The notes under the pieces: model-generated
The model's input: the letters and a program-made list of their open reading frames with translations, nothing else
Told to the model about the DNA's origin: nothing
The model's database searches: none
Position numbers and translations under genes: made by a program
Source of the DNA: an uncultured Treponema sp.
Lineage (GTDB): Bacteria; Spirochaetota; Spirochaetia; Treponematales; Treponemataceae
Length of the DNA stretch: 10,207 bases
Assembly: GCA_937890485.1 (NCBI GenBank)
Contig: CALBXN010000130.1
Span: 1 to 10,207, forward strand
Direction of reading: 5' to 3'
In this document: positions 7,217 to 10,207 of the stretch, piece by piece
How the letters are laid out: each line of letters begins with the position of its first letter
How positions within the stretch are numbered: position 1 is the stretch's first letter

Positions 7217-7825
7217 TTAGTATAACTTTCTCCTTACAATATCAAATCGTCTACTTATAAATGTTAGAAGTGCTAATCCTAAGGCTAAAAGTACGATTGC
7301 ACAAGGAATTGAACCCCAGAAAAATGATTTATAATACTGATGAAAAGACGGTAGAGAATATTCTATAAACCCATTTTGACCTGGAAGTGTAAATGTACTA
7401 TATCCTATGTAATCTCTTAGGAAAAAGAAAAATAATGTTAATAAACAAAATTTTAATGTATTTGTCATATTATGTGATAAAACATCAGAAAAATCTTTTT
7501 GAATATCAGATGTAAAAAATCCAATTATCATGGATGAAAAAGCAGCAAGATATATAGTAAATCCCATGTATATATATAAAACAGGAGAATATAATGTTAT
7601 TAATTGATTAAAAATTGTACATAAAAGAATTGAAATTACGAACTGATAAAAAACAGCTGAATCTTTAGAAACAAAATTTCGAATAATTCTATTAAAAAGC
7701 GTTCCAAAAAAAGTTATAAATAACATGGCTAAACAAATAATTATTCCAACAGCAAATCTTCCTGTAGCTGGAAGTAAAATTGAGATTGCAGCTGCAATAT
7801 ATACTAAATGAGATTTTTTTTTCAT
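7217..7825 (-). CDS. rnfE: RnfE-like integral membrane subunit, divergent
   Basis: 202 residues, about six membrane helices. It partners RnfA in the membrane core of Rnf. Alignment anchors are residues 83-102 (LYIYMGFTIY to SSMIIG, compare LYQSLGIFIP to NCIVVG in E. coli RsxE) and 136-145 (LRDYIGYSTF, compare LREIIGNGTLF). The cluster ligands are missing: the LGLCP segment reads AAISILLP around 12-19, and the TNC cysteine is Ser98 in a gap-free alignment. The remaining cysteines (31, 69, 127, 175) are elsewhere. Its start overlaps the rnfG stop in an ATGA, a typical coupling signal, and the AGGGGTG in the last rnfG codons supplies a ribosome-binding site. Divergence from family consensus is high, so the name leans on position between rnfG and rnfA as well as on these anchors. 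Confidence 0.8.
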   Translation of the reverse strand: MKKKSHLVYIAAAISILLPATGRFAVGIIICLAMLFITFFGTLFNRIIRNFVSKDSAVFYQFVISILLCTIFNQLITLYSPVLYIYMGFTIYLAAFSSMIIGFFTSDIQKDFSDVLSHNMTNTLKFCLLTLFFFFLRDYIGYSTFTLPGQNGFIEYSLPSFHQYYKSFFWGSIPCAIVLLALGLALLTFISRRFDIVRRKLY

Positions 7826-8289
7826 TTTTCAACACCCCTATTATAAGCTTCTATTAGAACTTGCTTCCAATGATGAATCATTGTTTGTGTTATTCCGTAT
7901 TCTAAAGGATTTGCTTGTGATTCTGAAATACCAGCTATACCAGCAAAATCCATAGAATTATCATTTCCTATAAAGACAACTGCCATCGGTCCATTTATTC
8001 CTGTAATTCTTGTAATTAAAGCATAATTTTCTTGAGATCTATTTTTGGTATCTGTTAATTCAAAAAAAGATGTGGAGACTGCAACTGGTAATTTTAAATT
8101 AATCATATTTTCAACTTTATATCTTTCAGCTTCTTTTTGATTGAGTACAAATTGAATATTTGTTGCTAATCGTGTTTCTTTTATTGGTTTAGTAAAAATG
8201 ATAAGTACAGAGAGTAAAATTAAAAATAAAAATATTACTAATAATAAAATAGAAGTTCTTTTGGCTTTTTTATTATTTATTTCAAGCAT
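7822..8289 (-). CDS. rnfG: RnfG-like subunit, shortened FMN-binding domain
   Basis: 155 residues, clearly shorter than the usual 180-220. One N-terminal membrane helix (about 12-33) would place the rest outside the membrane, in the periplasm. The segment YALITRITGINGPMAVVFIG (89-108) and the following FAGIAGISES match the FMN-binding domain pattern (GPI, hydrophobic strand, GI). In RnfG and NqrC an FMN is joined by ApbE to the Thr of SGAT. Here the only candidate is YGIT at 131-134, not a recognised motif. The stretch between the GP motif and this point is about 30 residues rather than roughly 60-70, so the ETPGLG-type loop is gone. The start overlaps the rnfD stop by 8 bases, with AGGA 9 bases upstream. 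Position between rnfD and rnfE supports the assignment; flavin attachment is doubtful. Confidence 0.75.
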   Translation of the reverse strand: MLEINNKKAKRTSILLLVIFLFLILLSVLIIFTKPIKETRLATNIQFVLNQKEAERYKVENMINLKLPVAVSTSFFELTDTKNRSQENYALITRITGINGPMAVVFIGNDNSMDFAGIAGISESQANPLEYGITQTMIHHWKQVLIEAYNRGVEK

Positions 8290-9331
8290 AAGTATTATTC
8301 CTTATTGTTTTGTTTACCCAAATTGAATAAAGTTTATCTTCAAGTAATTGTATTATAGGAGAAATAACATTAGCAAATAAAACTGTAAACATTGCACCTA
8401 TAGGAGATGTACCACAACCAGTTATGAAAAAAGCAATAATTCCCACAACAATTCCATATAAAAATTTGCCAAGATTTGTAATAGGAGTTGTACCGTAAAA
8501 GTCCACAATAAAGAAAGCTGTGAACAATGTACCACTTGTTAATAGAGCTAAAAGTAAATCTCCTTGCCCTACTATTCCTGTGAATAATGTTTGAGAAAAT
8601 AATCTAACCAAAATGCCATATACTGCTAAAAAAGATGTAGGCACAATCCAATTGATAATACCTACTGAAATTAAAAACATGGAAGAAATCAATGTTAATA
8701 AATTAAATCTAAACGCAGGAATTGGAGATTGTGTATCCCAAAACATACTTAAATATCCAGTAGGAATTTCAATTCCTATATGCGAAAATATGTGTGTGTT
8801 TAACCAAAATGTAAGTGATGAATCAAAATTTAATACAGGGATGTCCCCATTTTGAATTAATTGAAGTCCAGGATTACCTGTTTCAAGATAATTTTTTGTA
8901 ATTAAAATTTCTGGAAAAAATGAAATTCCTAAAAAGTAAATGATGATAACAGTATATGCAGTTGGATTTATCCAAGATTCTGCATTACCACCAAAAATAT
9001 ATTTAACCATTAATAGTGATAGAAAAACAATAAAAAAAACAGGAACAATTGGATAATTTTGAGGAATAAACATTCCAATAAATAAACCTTGTACAATAGC
9101 TGTTAAATCAAATAATGTATTAATGTGTCTAACTTTATTGTTTGTAAATTCTGCTAAAACAGAAGCAATTACAGAAATAATAATTAGCAAAATAGACGAA
9201 AATGATTTAGTAATAAACAACAATAACACTTGAGGAAGTAATAATATCAAAAAAGCTGTTGAAATATTAGTTAGTGATGGTGTTAAATAAGAAAATGGAG
9301 CAATTGTTAAATCTCTATAGTTTTTATTCAT
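8282..9331 (-). CDS. rnfD: RnfD-like integral membrane subunit
   Basis: 349 residues from the ATG at 9331, with about nine to ten membrane helices. It is the large membrane subunit of Rnf, related to NqrB. Landmarks: DLTAIVQGLFIGMFIP at 75-90 (compare D-SA-VTGLLLAL-LPP), FGGNAESWINPTA at 113-125 (compare FGGLGxNxFNPA), and FFIVDFYGTTPITNLGK at 273-289 (compare FFMATDPVTSPVTPKGK). RnfD usually carries a covalent FMN on the Thr of a GATPL-type motif in the loop between the two halves. No [ST]GA[ST] occurs anywhere here; the corresponding loop holds WDTQSPIPAFR around 198-208. A TTG start two codons earlier (9337) is possible but sits only 2 bases from the AAGGA at 9344-9340, while the ATG has 8-base spacing. 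It overlaps the end of rnfC by 8 bases. Confidence 0.88.
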   Translation of the reverse strand: MNKNYRDLTIAPFSYLTPSLTNISTAFLILLLPQVLLLFITKSFSSILLIIISVIASVLAEFTNNKVRHINTLFDLTAIVQGLFIGMFIPQNYPIVPVFFIVFLSLLMVKYIFGGNAESWINPTAYTVIIIYFLGISFFPEILITKNYLETGNPGLQLIQNGDIPVLNFDSSLTFWLNTHIFSHIGIEIPTGYLSMFWDTQSPIPAFRFNLLTLISSMFLISVGIINWIVPTSFLAVYGILVRLFSQTLFTGIVGQGDLLLALLTSGTLFTAFFIVDFYGTTPITNLGKFLYGIVVGIIAFFITGCGTSPIGAMFTVLFANVISPIIQLLEDKLYSIWVNKTIRNNTYA

Positions 9332-10207
9332 TATCAAAATCCTTTATAAGTTGAATAGTTTGATACAATGGGATTCTTGAAGGGCAAACAGCATTACATA
9401 ATCCACATTCTGTACAAAGGTTTATTGTATCAAGTATGTATTGTTTTACAGGTGTATCTGAATAATAATTTGAATATATTTTTTCTGGATGAATATTTTC
9501 TGGACAAATATTATGACATCGTCCACATCTTACACATGCAGTTTGTCTTTGATCAGGAAAACCTCGAGAAGAAAGTACAAAAATAGATTTTACATATCTT
9601 GTGATTGGAGTGTCTAAATCTGAAACAGCAATTCCATTTATCAATCCATTGATTATGATTTTTGCAGGTTCCTTAAAAAATCCACCACATTCTTCAAAAA
9701 TATTTCTAAATGTTGTTCCTATTCTAATCTTAAATATACCATTCTTTGCTATATCATCACCTTCAATTTGAATAAATCTATCAATTGTTGGATAGGATTT
9801 TGCTATTGCGTTGTATACATCAAGACAAGTTGTACTATCGATTGGAAATATTTCTTTGTAACAATTTATACCTTTTGAGGATAAATATTGTAAAGTAGTT
9901 TGTTTTACATATTTATATTGTCCTCTTGGGTAAATATTAGTATCTGTTTCTAAAACATGAACTTGAATATTTTTGAAAATTTTTTTTGTTTCATTTTCTG
10001 TCAAATTCCAAGTATCTTTTTCAGCAATAAATACAACATCACTAGTATTGAGTGTTTCAGCAAGAATTGCTGTTCCTTCAAAAACTTCTTTTGCAAAATT
10101 TTCTGTAATATATTTATCAATTACTGTATTCAAGAAACTAGTATATTTTTGATTTTGCTGTTCGACTTCTTCAAAAGACTGTTGAACTGTTTCAATTGCA
10201 GCTAACA
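9324..10207 (-). CDS. rnfC: RnfC-like NADH-side Fe-S subunit (5' end outside window)
   Basis: The frame stays open through the right edge; the first complete codon is 10205-10203, giving 293 visible residues of a protein usually near 440. A TTG at 10133 could be taken as a start, but it is internal. RnfC is the cytoplasmic subunit that holds the NAD(H)/FMN site and passes electrons through two [4Fe-4S] clusters. Visible are the end of the flavoprotein fold (VFEGTAILAETL, IYPRGQYKYVK matching the usual YPQGGEKQL), a SLBB-like region (FKIRIGTTFRNIFEECGG) and two complete ferredoxin motifs CxxCxxCxxxCP at visible residues 224-234 and 264-274. Some family hallmarks are weakened: the NVGT segment and the GGPMMG motif (here INGLINGIAV) are not conserved. 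It is first of the visible rnf genes; the promoter would be beyond the window. Confidence 0.9.
   Translation of the reverse strand, partial: LAAIETVQQSFEEVEQQNQKYTSFLNTVIDKYITENFAKEVFEGTAILAETLNTSDVVFIAEKDTWNLTENETKKIFKNIQVHVLETDTNIYPRGQYKYVKQTTLQYLSSKGINCYKEIFPIDSTTCLDVYNAIAKSYPTIDRFIQIEGDDIAKNGIFKIRIGTTFRNIFEECGGFFKEPAKIIINGLINGIAVSDLDTPITRYVKSIFVLSSRGFPDQRQTACVRCGRCHNICPENIHPEKIYSNYYSDTPVKQYILDTINLCTECGLCNAVCPSRIPLYQTIQLIKDFDNE
9340..9344 (-). promoter_or_regulatory. rnfD ribosome-binding site (decides start)
   Basis: AAGGA on the minus strand, inside the last codons of rnfC, lies 8 bases before the ATG at 9331 and only 2 bases before the TTG at 9337. The spacing favours the ATG. Confidence 0.6.

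Noticed and set aside
9332..9337. TTG at 9337 as the rnfD start
   Set aside because: It leaves only 2 bases to the AAGGA, while the ATG at 9331 has ideal 8-base spacing.
10131..10133. TTG at 10133 as the true start of rnfC
   Set aside because: The frame continues open to the window edge and the RnfC family is much longer at its N-terminus, so this is an internal leucine codon.
5908..10207. Nqr (Na+-translocating NADH:quinone reductase) instead of Rnf
   Set aside because: A ferredoxin-like RnfB and a C-terminal two-cluster RnfC are present and the order is C-D-G-E-A-B; NqrA and NqrF are not seen.
5908..10207. rnf operon as a decaying pseudogene cluster
   Set aside because: No frameshifts or internal stops, tight overlapping junctions and plausible ribosome-binding sites at most starts; ligand losses are coherent rather than random.
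1..10207. CRISPR arrays, insertion sequences, tRNA or rRNA genes, long repeats
   Set aside because: No repeat-spacer pattern, transposase, terminal inverted repeats or clover-leaf sequence was found by eye; the window is almost fully coding.

Overview
The window is strongly AT-rich and densely coded, with no gene-free stretch longer than about 80 bases. It looks like a chromosomal segment of a spirochaete, most likely a Treponema-type organism. The clues are a methionyl-tRNA synthetase with a fused C-terminal tRNA-binding domain, a FemAB-type peptidoglycan peptide transferase, a two-domain GH57 protein and a low-GC rnf cluster. The genus is an inference from gene content and style, not a database match.

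Layout: (1) Bases 1-419 hold the 3' part of a plus-strand O-methyltransferase of the TrmR/YrrM type. (2) Convergent with it, with only 10 bases between the stop codons, a minus-strand pair metG-femAB (3850 down to 430) is read from a very good sigma-70-type promoter at 3919-3891. (3) Upstream of that promoter, also on the minus strand, lies a tightly packed unit in the canonical order rnfC-D-G-E-A-B, followed by a GH57 gene whose start overlaps the end of rnfB. rnfC runs off the right edge of the window. Gene junctions are 8- and 10-base overlaps, one 4-base ATGA overlap and 1-3 base gaps, so the seven genes are very probably co-transcribed and partly translationally coupled.

The main point of interest is the rnf-GH57 unit. 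Gene order, sizes, membrane topology and family landmarks all identify Rnf, normally a ferredoxin:NAD+ oxidoreductase coupled to ion transport. However, most cofactor-binding residues on the membrane and outer side appear to be missing. RnfA and RnfE lack the paired membrane cysteines of the [2Fe-2S] site. RnfG is short and lacks an intact SGAT flavin-attachment motif, and RnfD has none. RnfB has lost its N-terminal CxxCG-type Fe-S domain and, in its second ferredoxin module, exactly the four ligands of one of two clusters. The cytoplasmic ferredoxin modules of RnfB (first pair) and RnfC are intact. The GH57 protein next door seems to have lost both catalytic residues. All reading frames are intact, so this looks like a maintained, rewired complex rather than decay.

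The cofactor statements rest on alignments made from memory against known Rnf/Nqr and GH57 motifs. They need a proper profile alignment before being relied on.
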